A DNA stretch of 64,000 nt from an uncultured Collinsella sp. (lineage in GTDB: Bacteria > Actinomycetota > Coriobacteriia > Coriobacteriales > Coriobacteriaceae). The position numbers and the translations under genes were made by a program. The DNA lies in assembly GCA_934621295.1 (NCBI GenBank), contig CAKTVB010000003.1, positions 124,001 through 188,000 of the forward strand, given 5' to 3'. The notes beneath the pieces are model-generated. The model saw nothing but the letters and a program-made list of their open reading frames with translations, was not told the DNA's origin and did no database searches. Positions 23,245 to 32,139 of the stretch are shown piece by piece (within the stretch, counting starts at the first letter, position 1; each line of letters opens with the position of its first letter).

Positions 23245-24439
23245 CGTCCCCCTCTTCATGCTGCAGGAGCATAGCCTGCATGTCGATATCGTTCCACAAC
23301 CCATTCATGATAGCGGGCCAGAAGCTCTGCAGGCGTACATAATTGCTCGCGTTCGCACGTGCATAGGACTCCGCCTCGGGAATGCCGTCTTTCAAAATCT
23401 TGAGATAGGCAAATTTCTCGGGCGTCAGCATGGCACGCGCCGCAGCCGTCTTACGAACGCGATCATCGAGCTGTTTGGAGATCCATGGCCCCGGATACGG
23501 CATGAGCGATTCGGGCGTTACCGGATTCAAGTCGTGTTGACGGTTGGCATAGGCGATCTTTGCACGCTCGTAGTACCAACGGTACACGTCTTGCATAAAA
23601 CGCGGAGCGCGTTGGGTTATCACCGGCGGTAGATGGCGAACCACCCACTGGTTGTCAAACCACATCTCAAAGCCACAAAGGCGCATGTTAAAGAGATAAT
23701 CGAGGTCCTCGCCTCGTGTGATCCACGGGTCAAACGCCACGTGCATGTAGGCGCGCGCGTGTAAGGAAAGGCATCCGCCACACACGTAGTTGGAACGAGA
23801 GATGCGCGTTCCCGCAAGGGCTCGCTTCATCCAGCTATTGAATTCGAGACGTTTGGTCCACCAGCGCGTTGTGGGGCCGGCCTGCGCCGCGTCGGCCATG
23901 GGCGACCCGGCGCGATCGTAAAAGTAGCCGCTTTTGGCCAAAATGGGAACGCCCTGCCTGTTTTGCTGCCCCAGGGCATAGAGAGCCTTGTCCATGAAAT
24001 CGGGACCGAGCACCATCTCGTCGTCATCCAGAAAGACGACGGTGTCATGACCAAAAATCGCCGCCACGGCCAGACCCATATTTCGAATGGCTCCGTAGCC
24101 GCGCAGCGATATGGGCTCCCCTATGACGTTGGGGGCAAGCTCCGCCACGCGGTCGGCTATATGCGATGCCTCGACGTTCGTCACAACCAATGCATCGATC
24201 GAGGGGTGTGCCGCCGCGATCTCTTCTACGCGTCGACGCACTCGCGCGGTCGCCGCGGCAGGACACACAACAAGGATGACAACGCGTGGGAGCTTGCGCA
24301 CCTGCTCGAGCGAACGCAGGCAGCGATCAAGGTCGGGCGTCGTCGAATAGATATCGGTAGCGTGGTCATACCCGCCCGGCGTGCAGACGCCGTCCTGGCT
24401 TGCTTCCCAGTATGTGGGAATCACGACAACGGGTTTCAT
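23231..24439 (-). CDS. Glycosyltransferase-like protein (GT-A fold)
   Basis: 402 residues, no membrane helix seen. KPVVVIPTYWEA starts a nucleotide-sugar fold, SLRGYGAIRNMGLAVA and VVFLDDDEMVLGPDFMDKAL hold the D-x-D metal motif, and CGGCLSLHARAYM with WITRGEDLDYLFNMRLCGFE resembles the acceptor side with an E-D general base. Substrates unknown; mannosylglycerate-synthase-like or polysaccharide transferases are possible relatives. The ATG at 24439 has GGAG 5 nt upstream; the frame opens at 24454. It overlaps the sensor kinase gene, so the enzyme and the LytS/LytTR pair are made together. Confidence 0.75.
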   Translation of the reverse strand: MKPVVVIPTYWEASQDGVCTPGGYDHATDIYSTTPDLDRCLRSLEQVRKLPRVVILVVCPAAATARVRRRVEEIAAAHPSIDALVVTNVEASHIADRVAELAPNVIGEPISLRGYGAIRNMGLAVAAIFGHDTVVFLDDDEMVLGPDFMDKALYALGQQNRQGVPILAKSGYFYDRAGSPMADAAQAGPTTRWWTKRLEFNSWMKRALAGTRISRSNYVCGGCLSLHARAYMHVAFDPWITRGEDLDYLFNMRLCGFEMWFDNQWVVRHLPPVITQRAPRFMQDVYRWYYERAKIAYANRQHDLNPVTPESLMPYPGPWISKQLDDRVRKTAAARAMLTPEKFAYLKILKDGIPEAESYARANASNYVRLQSFWPAIMNGLWNDIDMQAMLLQHEEGDDERQ

Positions 24440-24516
24440 GCTGGCTCCGTCCATCGCCGCGCATGCCCATCTGTCAGCCGCGGCGCCACTCGACCCGCAT
24501 GCGTGCTACCTCGCCG

Positions 24517-25095
24517 TTAGTTATTCATACCCAACTCGGCGCTCTCGGCAGAAAACATCGGCGTTTTTGCCAGCGAACGCGCCAACGGGTACCCAAGTAC
24601 ATACATAATAACCGCTTCGCCCACGCCAGTGGTCACCAAGCCGAACAGATACATGAACAGCCAGGAGTTATCGAGCGAGATGGTCGTGAAGGGGATGGTG
24701 TAGAAGCCCACGCCCTGCAGCAGAAGCGGAAGATAGGCGGGCACGATCAGCGCGTTTGCAAGCACGGGGCCCGCAAGCGCCACGAGGGGATGGCGGCGCA
24801 TCTTCCACGTAAAGAGAGCACCCGCAAACGTGGCCAGCGAACCAAAGACCACGTCGAGCATGCCCAGCATACCCGTACCGGAGATGACGATGTTCATCAC
24901 GTTGGCGATCACGCAGCCTAGCGTCAGACCAGGAATGGCAGCGGGCGTGAACAGGGCGAGTACGCACAGCGCCTCAGACACGCGGAACTGGATGGGGCCC
25001 CATGCGAGGCTTCCCAAGAAGAGCAGGGCAATCAGGGTGCAAGCTGCATAAGCGGCGGCAATCACACCAACACGGGCAAGATAATTCGATTTCAT
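24517..25095 (-). CDS. QueT-like ECF transporter S component
   Basis: 192 residues, about six membrane helices. GPIQFRVSEALCVLALFTP and IPGLTLGCVIANV, with VVFGSLATFAGALFTWKMRR, are typical of the QueT family, which captures a queuosine precursor for an energy-coupling-factor module. The shared EcfA/EcfT genes are not in the window. I looked for a preQ1 riboswitch in the leader and did not find one, which weakens the substrate assignment. AGGAAC precedes the ATG. A strong hairpin at 25117-25155 separates it from the MFS gene upstream. Confidence 0.8.
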   Translation of the reverse strand: MKSNYLARVGVIAAAYAACTLIALLFLGSLAWGPIQFRVSEALCVLALFTPAAIPGLTLGCVIANVMNIVISGTGMLGMLDVVFGSLATFAGALFTWKMRRHPLVALAGPVLANALIVPAYLPLLLQGVGFYTIPFTTISLDNSWLFMYLFGLVTTGVGEAVIMYVLGYPLARSLAKTPMFSAESAELGMNN

Positions 25096-25116
25096 TGTTC
25101 CTCATTCACCTTCTAT

Positions 25117-25155
25117 GAAAACGGAGGGCTTTACTGTGCCGTAAAGCCCTCCGTT
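25117..25155 (-). terminator. Terminator between MFS transporter and QueT-like gene
   Basis: Perfect 15-bp stem AACGGAGGGCTTTAC/GTAAAGCCCTCCGTT with a 6-nt loop, followed on the minus strand by TTTT. It ends the MFS gene; part of the upstream signal may still read into the QueT-like gene. Confidence 0.88.
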
Positions 25156-25180
25156 CCAAGACAGGTGTGCGCACGTCCGC

Positions 25181-26434
25181 CTACGCAGCGGATCCCTGCA
25201 TCTTGGAGAGCTTTACTAGCAAAACGAAACCCACAACCAGAAGGATCCCGATGGAAAGCACTCCTAAAGAAGGATCCCCCGTGAGCGACGTCACGACAGA
25301 TACTAGCAGAGTTCCCATGACGGAAGCGTAGCGTCCAAAAATGTCAAAGAAGCCATAGTATTCGTTGGACTTCTCCTTGGGGATGATCTTGCCAAAGTAG
25401 CTGCGCGAAAGCGCCTGCACGCCGCCCTGGAACATGCCGACGAGGATAGCGAGGATCCAAAACTCGGTAGCGGTCTTGAGGAAGAACGCGGCGAACAAGA
25501 CGATGCACATGTAGGCGACTACCGCCACGGTGATCATGCGCAGGGTGCCCACGCGACCGGCAAGCTTGCCGTAGATGATGGCCGAAGGGAACGCCACGAA
25601 CTGCGTGACGAGCAGAGCCAAGACGAGCTGCGTCGAGTCGATGCCCAGTGAGGAACCGTAGCTTGTAGCCATGGAGATGACGGTGTGCACGCCGTCGATA
25701 TAGAAAAAGAACGCCACCATGTACAGGAGAACCACCTTGTCGCGGGCAATCTCCTTCATGGTGTGAGCGACCTCGGAGAACACGCCGCAAACGATGTGGC
25801 CGAGCGTATCCTCGCTGCCGCGCTCGCGACCATACTTCTGCTTATAGGTGCGAAGCAAAGGCAGGGTGAATGCGAGCCACCACACGCCGGTGATGATAAA
25901 GGCCATGCGCGTGCAGAACATCGTCTCAAGACCGAGCGCCGAAGGGCCGGCCATGATAAGCGCGAGGCAGATGATGAACGGAATAGTCGAGCCAATATAG
26001 CCCCAGGCATAACCCGAGCTGGAAACGGCATCCATGCGCTCGTCGGTAGTGATGTCGGGAAGCATAGCGTCGTAGAACGTCATGGACGAGTTAAGGCCGA
26101 CCGTGCATACCACGTAAATCACGAGAAACGCCATGGCGCTCATGGGCACAGCCTGCGCAAAGCACAGCACAAGGCCTGTGAGGAAAAAGCCAATGAAGAA
26201 CTTGATCTTGTTGCCAGCGTAGTCTGCGAGGGCGCCCAGGATCGGCATGAGGAACGCCACCACAAGCGATGCGACCGTCTGGGCATTGGCCCATGCGGTG
26301 ACCAGACCAGCCGAGCTGGCGCCTGCGGCGAGCGCATTGAAATAGATAGGCACCACGGAGGTCTGCAGCAGCACGAGCGCGGAATTGCCCACATCGTACA
26401 TAACCCAGTTCCGCTCGAGCTTGGTGTACTTCAT
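25181..26434 (-). CDS. MFS transporter, UMF1/Atg22-like family
   Basis: 417 residues, twelve predicted membrane helices. NWVMYDVGNSALVLLQTSVV at the N terminus (the W-x-x-YD-x-(G/A)-N-S signature of the UMF1 family), LGALADYAGNKIKFFIGFFL (loop 2-3 motif), YDAMLPDITTDERMDAVSSS, GYAWGYIGST, and GGVQALSRSYFGKIIPKEKS in the second half. Substrate unknown; amino acids are transported by the yeast relative. A conserved 41-bp element and a large palindrome lie 130-165 bp upstream of the start. Confidence 0.88.
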   Translation of the reverse strand: MKYTKLERNWVMYDVGNSALVLLQTSVVPIYFNALAAGASSAGLVTAWANAQTVASLVVAFLMPILGALADYAGNKIKFFIGFFLTGLVLCFAQAVPMSAMAFLVIYVVCTVGLNSSMTFYDAMLPDITTDERMDAVSSSGYAWGYIGSTIPFIICLALIMAGPSALGLETMFCTRMAFIITGVWWLAFTLPLLRTYKQKYGRERGSEDTLGHIVCGVFSEVAHTMKEIARDKVVLLYMVAFFFYIDGVHTVISMATSYGSSLGIDSTQLVLALLVTQFVAFPSAIIYGKLAGRVGTLRMITVAVVAYMCIVLFAAFFLKTATEFWILAILVGMFQGGVQALSRSYFGKIIPKEKSNEYYGFFDIFGRYASVMGTLLVSVVTSLTGDPSLGVLSIGILLVVGFVLLVKLSKMQGSAA

Positions 26435-26561
26435 AGCGTGTGTATCTCCCTTTAATTGGCCACAGCGGCGGTTGCTCGGAATATCAATAGACTATCGTAC
26501 GACAAGTTGCATCAAGAGCACGTCAAGAACCCGTCAACACTGCATGAACCCACCCGCCCAA

Positions 26562-26602
26562 TGTGACAAAAAGTCGACAGGTTTATTTTGTCACATTTTA
26601 TG
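26562..26602. repeat. Conserved 41-bp intergenic element, copy 2
   Basis: On the minus strand it reads CATAAAATGTGACAAAATA, then AACCTGTCGACTTTTTGTCACA; 34 of 41 positions match copy 1 at 4611-4651. Its ends form the inverted repeat TGTGACAAAA/TTTTGTCACA (26562-26571 and 26586-26595). It lies between the MFS transporter start and the terminator of the phospholipase-C-like gene. Confidence 0.7.
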
Positions 26603-26623
26603 GAGACCCCAGGTAGATGTATG

Positions 26624-26648
26624 AAAAAGCCCGCACAAGGCGGGCTTA
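26624..26648 (-). terminator. Terminator of the phospholipase-C-like gene
   Basis: Minus strand: AAGCCCGC-CTTGT-GCGGGCTT followed by TTTC, about 40 bp after the stop. Confidence 0.85.
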
Positions 26649-26688
26649 GTCGGACGAATTATGTGTCAGATTTGGGGCAGACGACGCG

Positions 26689-27633
26689 CTACTCCTCGCG
26701 GTCGAATTCCTCATCGGCAGCAAGCGGACGGCCGGAATAGTTGACGTGCCCCGTCATCTGTTCCATGTCGGCGCACTCGATAAAACACGCTGCTGCACGC
26801 TCGTAGTCGTCCAAAGCGCGGTCGAAAACCTCGGGGAAGCTCTCGTGCGAAACAACCTCGGTAAAGGGGTTCTTCCATGCGATGTGCCCCATATTGCCAG
26901 CACGCGCCGGCTGCTCATCGGTCACGGGGTGCGCAAGCGATGCCAGCAAGGAATAATCGGACACAAGGCCCTCGAGCTTGCCGATAACATCGGTCCTGAG
27001 CGAACCCGCAGGCTCGATAATGCGATACAGCATCTGCATATCCGCCACAGCACCGCCGTACTCGGCAACGCCCACATCGAGGCTGTAAACGCTACGTGCC
27101 ACATGACTCATCAGCGCGCCGCCCACCTTATTGATGCGATCGCTGGTAACGAGTTCGCTCACCGGCGGATAGTCCGCCGTCGTAGCGCCGTTGCGCTTGA
27201 GTTGCAGCATCAACACGTCCAGGTCGCTCTCGATCACCGCGTGCACCTGGCTGGCCGCCGACTCAAGATCCGGATCAGCATCGAGCACGCCGAACTGCTG
27301 CTCGTAGACGAACGGATGGGCGTTGCGGTCAAGCACGTAATGGGAGAGAAGGCCCAACGTGAAGGCGCGACCAAGCTGCGCATCATGCTTCTGCAGATGA
27401 CTCACGCCATCGCGCAGGCAGGAAAACTGCCTCGACATGCGCGAGCGGTGCATCACCTTGGCAAGCTGCATGCAGTCGCGCATATGCGGCGTGCGCACAC
27501 GGAAGAAAAACGGATCCGGGCCCTGGTTTCCCAGCAGGAACGCGCAACGCTCCTCGTCCGACGTGACGATTCCGGCGGGCAAGCGATTGATGCTTTCCTC
27601 ACCAAAAAGATGATGAGTGATAAGTGCAGGCAT
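26689..27633 (-). CDS. Zinc-dependent phospholipase C-like protein
   Basis: 314 residues. MPALITHHLFGEESI at the N terminus, FLLGNQGPDPFFF, and TLGLLSHYVLDRNAHPFVYE give the H/D-rich arrangement of the zn_dep_PLPC family, in which histidines and aspartates bind zinc. No secretion signal is seen, so it appears cytoplasmic. True phospholipase activity is unproven for these bacterial homologues. The ATG at 27633 follows AAAGGA with 8-nt spacing; the open frame upstream to 27771 has no site. Terminator follows. Confidence 0.8.
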   Translation of the reverse strand: MPALITHHLFGEESINRLPAGIVTSDEERCAFLLGNQGPDPFFFRVRTPHMRDCMQLAKVMHRSRMSRQFSCLRDGVSHLQKHDAQLGRAFTLGLLSHYVLDRNAHPFVYEQQFGVLDADPDLESAASQVHAVIESDLDVLMLQLKRNGATTADYPPVSELVTSDRINKVGGALMSHVARSVYSLDVGVAEYGGAVADMQMLYRIIEPAGSLRTDVIGKLEGLVSDYSLLASLAHPVTDEQPARAGNMGHIAWKNPFTEVVSHESFPEVFDRALDDYERAAACFIECADMEQMTGHVNYSGRPLAADEEFDREE

Positions 27634-27830
27634 AAGGGAAGTCCTTTCATAGACGTGGAAAGGTTCCCCCTTCCGCGATAACGTGCATGCGTCCATTATG
27701 CCCCGACGCCCCATCATCAAACGTCGGCATGTGTTCTTCGTTTTGGCGAGTGCAAGGATCGACGCATGCACAGCGCCGCAGGCGCGCCATCCTCTCCTTC
27801 CCGCCCCGCGGCCCCAAGGGCGAGGTCGCA

Positions 27831-27910
27831 GGGAGGCCCGGGGTGTTCCCCTGAGCGATTCCGCAGCGCGAAGCGCGAGGACCAGCGAAGGGGAACACCC
27901 CGGGCCTCCC
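27831..27910. repeat. 80-bp element with 22-bp perfect inverted repeat
   Basis: The left arm (27831-27852, starting GGGAGGCCCGGGGTGTTCC) and right arm (27889-27910) are perfectly complementary, with a 36-nt GC-rich loop that holds a smaller inverted repeat GCGCGAAGCGC. It lies downstream of the amidohydrolase stop (27928) and upstream of the phospholipase-C-like gene. There is no T tract, so a simple intrinsic terminator is not clear; a palindromic repeat element or small MITE is possible. Confidence 0.65.
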
Positions 27911-27927
27911 GGTGGGAAGACAAGCCC

Positions 27928-29214
27928 TTACGCGCTCCACCTGTTTCGCTCACCAAACGACCCAGCAACGACAATCTCGCCGTCCTTCATGATGACATCC
28001 ATGTTCTCGGGCGTAAGGTCGTGAATGTTCACAGCGGGATCGCCATTCACGACCAGCAAGTCAGCGCACTTGCCCGCCTGGAGCGAGCCGGTCTCATCAT
28101 CGCAATGAGCCATCTTGGCGCCATTGAGCGTGGCGCATGTAATGGTCTCCAGCGGAGAAAAGCCCACCTTGTCCACGAAGTCGTACATCTCATCAATAGT
28201 GACGTAGCCGTACGGAGTCACAAACGAGAAAGAGTCGGAGCCAATGGTAAAGACCACGCCGCGCCTCTTGGCCTCGCGCAGGCAGTCGTAGTTGCGCTGC
28301 AGCTCCTTCTCGACCAGCGTATCGCCGGAGAACCTGTCGTGAATCTCGGGCACATAGACAGGCGGATAGGTGCTGTACCAGGTAGGCAAAAAGCCAATGG
28401 TAGGCGTGAAGAACGTGCCTTGCTCTGCCATAAGATCCATGGTGCGTTCGTCGATATCAAAACCGTGAATCAGCTGTTCGCAGCCAAAGCGCACAGAGTC
28501 ATATGCGGCGGAGTGCGAATTGTAGCAATGGCTCCAAACGGGAATACCCACCATCTTGGCCTCGTCGATGACCGCCTTGATCTCCTCGGCACAATAATGC
28601 TGATCGCGGCCGGAATCCCAGCGCCAGATACCGCCGCCGGTAGCCCAGATCTTGATAGCATCAGGGTCCTCACGCAGGCGCTGACGAACAGCTCGACGCA
28701 ACTCCCACGGCCCATCAACCTGATCACCCCAGGGGTGCGACTGCTTGTTCTCAAGCTGGCTGCAGCGATGCGAGTCGCCATGCCCCGCAGTGCGGCAAAA
28801 GCCAAGGCCTGTTGCATAGATGCGCGGACCTTTGAACACGCCGTTATTGATGCAATTGCGCACGTGGATGCCAAACCGCCCCACCTCGCACACGGTGGTA
28901 AGGCCATGGGTCAGGCAGTCGTATGCCTGCTTGACGGCGACCGCTTGCTTTTCCAGTAGTGGCTGCATAACCCAATCGGTATCGTCATCGGTCAGGTTGC
29001 CCGAGAAATGCAGGTGCGTATCGATCAGACCCGGCATAACAGTCTTTCCAGCGGCATCAATGCTGTCGTAGCCGGCTTCGGCAGGCACGTCCTCATGTTT
29101 GCCCGCATATTCGATTCTGCCATCCTCCCCGATTAGGATGAGGGCGTTCTCGACCGGCACCGCACCGGTACCATCGACGAGTTTTCCACCGACGATCGCA
29201 TACTTCTTCCCCAC
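27928..29214 (-). CDS. Amidohydrolase-family protein (imidazolonepropionase/prolidase-like)
   Basis: 428 residues, TIM-barrel metal hydrolase. VMPGLIDTHLHFSG is the H-x-H metal motif, AIKIWATGGGIWRW holds the position of the bridging lysine, VWSHCYNSHSAAYDSVRFG and QLIHGFDID hold the next two histidines, and FTIGSDSFSFV the metal Asp. DLLVVNGDPAVNIHDL is the usual C-terminal strand. Likely hydrolyses an amide or peptide-like bond (Xaa-Pro dipeptide or cyclic amide); exact substrate unknown. GGAGGAGGAACCGTGG lies before the ATG. Single gene, divergent from the C39-like gene. Confidence 0.85.
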   Translation of the reverse strand: MGKKYAIVGGKLVDGTGAVPVENALILIGEDGRIEYAGKHEDVPAEAGYDSIDAAGKTVMPGLIDTHLHFSGNLTDDDTDWVMQPLLEKQAVAVKQAYDCLTHGLTTVCEVGRFGIHVRNCINNGVFKGPRIYATGLGFCRTAGHGDSHRCSQLENKQSHPWGDQVDGPWELRRAVRQRLREDPDAIKIWATGGGIWRWDSGRDQHYCAEEIKAVIDEAKMVGIPVWSHCYNSHSAAYDSVRFGCEQLIHGFDIDERTMDLMAEQGTFFTPTIGFLPTWYSTYPPVYVPEIHDRFSGDTLVEKELQRNYDCLREAKRRGVVFTIGSDSFSFVTPYGYVTIDEMYDFVDKVGFSPLETITCATLNGAKMAHCDDETGSLQAGKCADLLVVNGDPAVNIHDLTPENMDVIMKDGEIVVAGSFGERNRWSA

Positions 29215-29568
29215 GGTTCCTCCTCCTGGACCATCTGACGAGAGGCCGCTTGCGCGAGGCGGCGCGCTCTGTACACTCTTATTCCCCGGCAGCTACCTTA
29301 GCAGGAAACGAGCGCGCCAACGCCGGAAGCAAACAAGATCGGTTGCGCGACGACGCCGCCGCGGTCCATTGCCTTGTTTCGTGACAATTGCTCATCATTG
29401 GACAAAGACTGCCATATACGTCAAGTCCCCAGCGGCAAAAGGGCCCAGGGTCGGGACCAGCGGTCAAACATACGGTAAGCCGAGCTCAAGAGGGTCAAAT
29501 GCCCGCTTTGGGCTAGAATGGGGACAATCTTTGCGCCTTGGGCGAACGAGCGCCAGCGACGGAGGACC
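29215..29568. other. Divergent intergenic region, amidohydrolase (-) / C39-like gene (+)
   Basis: 354 bp with no supported gene. A TAGAAT at 29514-29519 could be the -10 for the plus-strand gene, but no convincing -35 goes with it. A direct GC-rich inverted repeat (CCGCTTGCGCGAGGCGG) lies near 29248-29264. Confidence 0.35.
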
Positions 29569-30810
29569 ATGGATACACGAGAAGACAACAGCCGTTACGA
29601 AAGCAGGACCGTGCGCCCCACGGTCCGCCTTGCCTCCGCACGGCCCAGGTCCTCTCAGCAGTCCCCTTCGCGCGAGCCTCAACAGGCTCCCCATTTTCGC
29701 CAGGCCCCCTCGCAGCCAGAGCGCAGGCGTCAGTCGCAAACCGAAAGCAGCCGGCGCGCACACGACCCCGCGCGTCATCACGCCGATGACCTTGGCCGCG
29801 CGCAGCGCACCTACACCCCCGCATCGGGACGAAAACTCAACAGCGATCTTGGGCGCTCCTCGACTTCGGCGCGGAGCAACGCAAATCGGCCGCAACGCAG
29901 CGCCTCGCGCCCGTCCCGTAGCGGCCAGCGCCCACCACGCAGCGCTCAGTTTCAAACGCGAGGCAACCAGTCTCCTTCACGTCGAAATGGCGGCGTGCGT
30001 CCATCACGCTCGCAAGGCTCCGTAATCGGCCAGCCGCTCCGCCGTGGCGCCTATTCCAACAACCATATGTACTTCGCCTCTGGACGCCCCGGCCTGCGCA
30101 GGACAGGGTTTAGAACGCGTCGCGGAATGCCAGTTTCGGCCGGCCCGTTGCGCATTCGACGCGGGCTTCTGGCAACCCTCATCGTGGTCTTTGGCATCGT
30201 CGGCGCCCTCTTTGGCGCCATATCCGCAGGCATAGAGCCTGCAGCCGAGGCGACTCAGCTCGATATGCCCCTTATGAGCCCCGCAGACCTTCCCATATCA
30301 ACACCTAAAAAGTCGTGGAAACAAGGCAGCATGCCCCACCTGTACCAAACCGATCCCATGTGGGCGCAGCGTCCCTATGGTGGCGGCACTGTCCGCGACA
30401 ACGCCTGCGGACCGACCGCCTTCACGATGGTCTACATCTCTCTCACCGGCAATGTCGATTACACGCCGGCCACGATGGCCACCTGGGCCGACGCGCACGG
30501 CTATGCCCCAAGCGGTGCCACCGAGTGGTCATTCATGACCGAGGGCGCAGCCGCCTTTGGCGTCAGCTCCAAGATGTTCGATAGCGACAAAGGCCAGATA
30601 TCCGCTGCCCTCTCGCAGGGCAAGCCCGTTGTTTCGCTCATGAACATTGGCGATTTCACCAACGTTGGCCACTTTATCGTGCTTTCGGATATCGATGACA
30701 GCGGAAATGTGACCGTCCACGACCCCGCGAGCGCCTGGCGCAGCTCCCACACCTGGCCCATCGACACCATCGTGAACCAATCGACCTACAGCTGGGCCTT
30801 CTCCCTTTAG
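29569..30810 (+). CDS. Membrane-anchored C39-like cysteine peptidase with basic disordered N terminus
   Basis: 413 residues. Residues 1-190 are Arg/Ser/Gln/Pro-rich and look disordered and cytoplasmic. A helix at about 195-220 (GLLATLIVVFGIVGALFGAI) crosses the membrane. The C-terminal 170 residues are a C39-like papain fold outside: RDNACGPTAFTMVYISL with the catalytic Cys, VGHFIVLSDIDDSGNVTVHD with His and Asp, and PYGGGTVRDNACG. The start at 29569 has GGAGG 3 nt upstream, which beats the ATG at 29518. It could trim secreted peptides or wall peptides; the substrate is unknown. Confidence 0.82.
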   Translation: MDTREDNSRYESRTVRPTVRLASARPRSSQQSPSREPQQAPHFRQAPSQPERRRQSQTESSRRAHDPARHHADDLGRAQRTYTPASGRKLNSDLGRSSTSARSNANRPQRSASRPSRSGQRPPRSAQFQTRGNQSPSRRNGGVRPSRSQGSVIGQPLRRGAYSNNHMYFASGRPGLRRTGFRTRRGMPVSAGPLRIRRGLLATLIVVFGIVGALFGAISAGIEPAAEATQLDMPLMSPADLPISTPKKSWKQGSMPHLYQTDPMWAQRPYGGGTVRDNACGPTAFTMVYISLTGNVDYTPATMATWADAHGYAPSGATEWSFMTEGAAAFGVSSKMFDSDKGQISAALSQGKPVVSLMNIGDFTNVGHFIVLSDIDDSGNVTVHDPASAWRSSHTWPIDTIVNQSTYSWAFSL

Positions 30811-30930
30811 CCTTAAGAGTCTGCGCGAGACGCGCCCGATGGGCACCGGGCTGTTGATTCTCCACACCGCGCCTTCGCTGATTGCACAAGACGCGCCCGA
30901 CGAGCGCGTCCAACCCCAATCAAACCCACG
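30811..30930. other. Convergent gap between C39-like (+) and GH3 (-) genes
   Basis: It holds a perfect 7-bp inverted repeat GACGCGC/GCGCGTC near 30889-30909 without a T tract. No gene seen. Confidence 0.35.
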
Positions 30931-32139
30931 CTACACGAGAATACCGGCGCGCTTCTTAACCTCAAGAATACGTATGACCGATTCGTCAATACGACTCTCA
31001 TCGATCACGCCCTCGCCCACCGCCTCGAGCAGCCCTTGATATGCGTCCTGTAGATTCTCAGGCATCAAAACGATATCGCCACCTGCTTGGATAAAACGCA
31101 CGGCAGCATCGGCCGGTGCGTAACGCTGTGTGATTGCGCCCATAACAAACGAATCGGATATCACCACGCCCTCAAATCCCAAACGCCCGCGGAGCTCGTC
31201 GGTAATCATCGTTTTGGAAAGCGAGGCGGGCAAGCCATCTGCCGCCAGGTTAGGGGTTTCGATATGCCCCACCATCACAAAGGGACAGCTCGCCTCGATA
31301 CCCGCTTGGAACGGCTTGTACTCGCACGCTCGAATCTCCTCGGCAGAGCGCAGGGAAACGACGTCGCCGGTATGGGAATCGCCAGCGGTGTCGCCGTGGC
31401 CGGGAAAGTGTTTTATGCAGGGCATTGTGCCCGCGCCGAGCATCGCCGAGACCTCGGCGGATACCATCCGCACCGCTACATCGGGATCGGAGGAAAACGC
31501 ACGGGGCCCGATAACCTCGTTTTGGGAGTTGGTAAGCACATCTGCAACGGGGGCAAAATCGACATTGAAGCCAATCTCGTGCAGATATTCGCCTATCGCT
31601 GCTCCGACATGGGCCGCCTGGGTCTCGTCCCCCGTAGCCCCCACCTCTGCCATGTTCGGAAAGCGTTGCACGTCGAAATAGCCCGAATTGGCAACGCGCG
31701 CCACCAGGCTGCCGCCCTCTTCGTCCACCGTCAGAAACGGCGCTATGCCGGCACCGGAACATGACGCCATGTCATAGGTGCCCGAAAGGAGGTCTCGGAG
31801 CTGCTGATCTCCCGTGATGTTTTGCGCAAAGTAGCACAAGCCGCCCACGGGAATGTCACCGAATGCCCGCTGCGTAGCAGAACCCGCAACGACCGCCTGG
31901 GACACACCGGTAAGCTGCTCGGGAGTAACAACGAAAAGCTGTGCCACCTTTTGCTCAAGCGTCATGGACTCAAGCTTTTGCTGAACAAGGGGCTTCTGCT
32001 CGAACGACTTAACTGAGGAAGACGAACCAGATAGATCTGCACTCCGTCCACCAGAAGTGCCGCACGCGCCCAGCCCCGCCGACATCGCGACAAGACCCAC
32101 CGAAGATATGAGTGCACGACGTGAGACGAATGCGTCCAT
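30931..32139 (-). CDS. Glycoside hydrolase family 3 lipoprotein (beta-N-acetylhexosaminidase type)
   Basis: 402 residues. Lipoprotein signal with SRRALISSVGLVAMSAGLGA followed by Cys26; the paired arginines leave Tat export possible. The catalytic domain has FLTVDEEGGSLVARV, NVDFAPVADVLTN, CIKHFPGHGDTAGDSHTGD (the NagZ-type His-Asp acid/base dyad), and GFEGVVISDSFVMGAI, with the nucleophile Asp. This architecture fits a surface NagZ-like enzyme that removes GlcNAc from wall muropeptides. The ATG at 32139 has GGGGGAG 5 nt upstream. A 600-bp region without genes lies upstream. Confidence 0.9.
   Translation of the reverse strand: MDAFVSRRALISSVGLVAMSAGLGACGTSGGRSADLSGSSSSVKSFEQKPLVQQKLESMTLEQKVAQLFVVTPEQLTGVSQAVVAGSATQRAFGDIPVGGLCYFAQNITGDQQLRDLLSGTYDMASCSGAGIAPFLTVDEEGGSLVARVANSGYFDVQRFPNMAEVGATGDETQAAHVGAAIGEYLHEIGFNVDFAPVADVLTNSQNEVIGPRAFSSDPDVAVRMVSAEVSAMLGAGTMPCIKHFPGHGDTAGDSHTGDVVSLRSAEEIRACEYKPFQAGIEASCPFVMVGHIETPNLAADGLPASLSKTMITDELRGRLGFEGVVISDSFVMGAITQRYAPADAAVRFIQAGGDIVLMPENLQDAYQGLLEAVGEGVIDESRIDESVIRILEVKKRAGILV

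Noticed and set aside
25096..25180. preQ1 riboswitch before the QueT-like gene
   Set aside because: The leader contains only the MFS terminator hairpin and a short spacer; the expected small C-rich/A-rich aptamer is absent.
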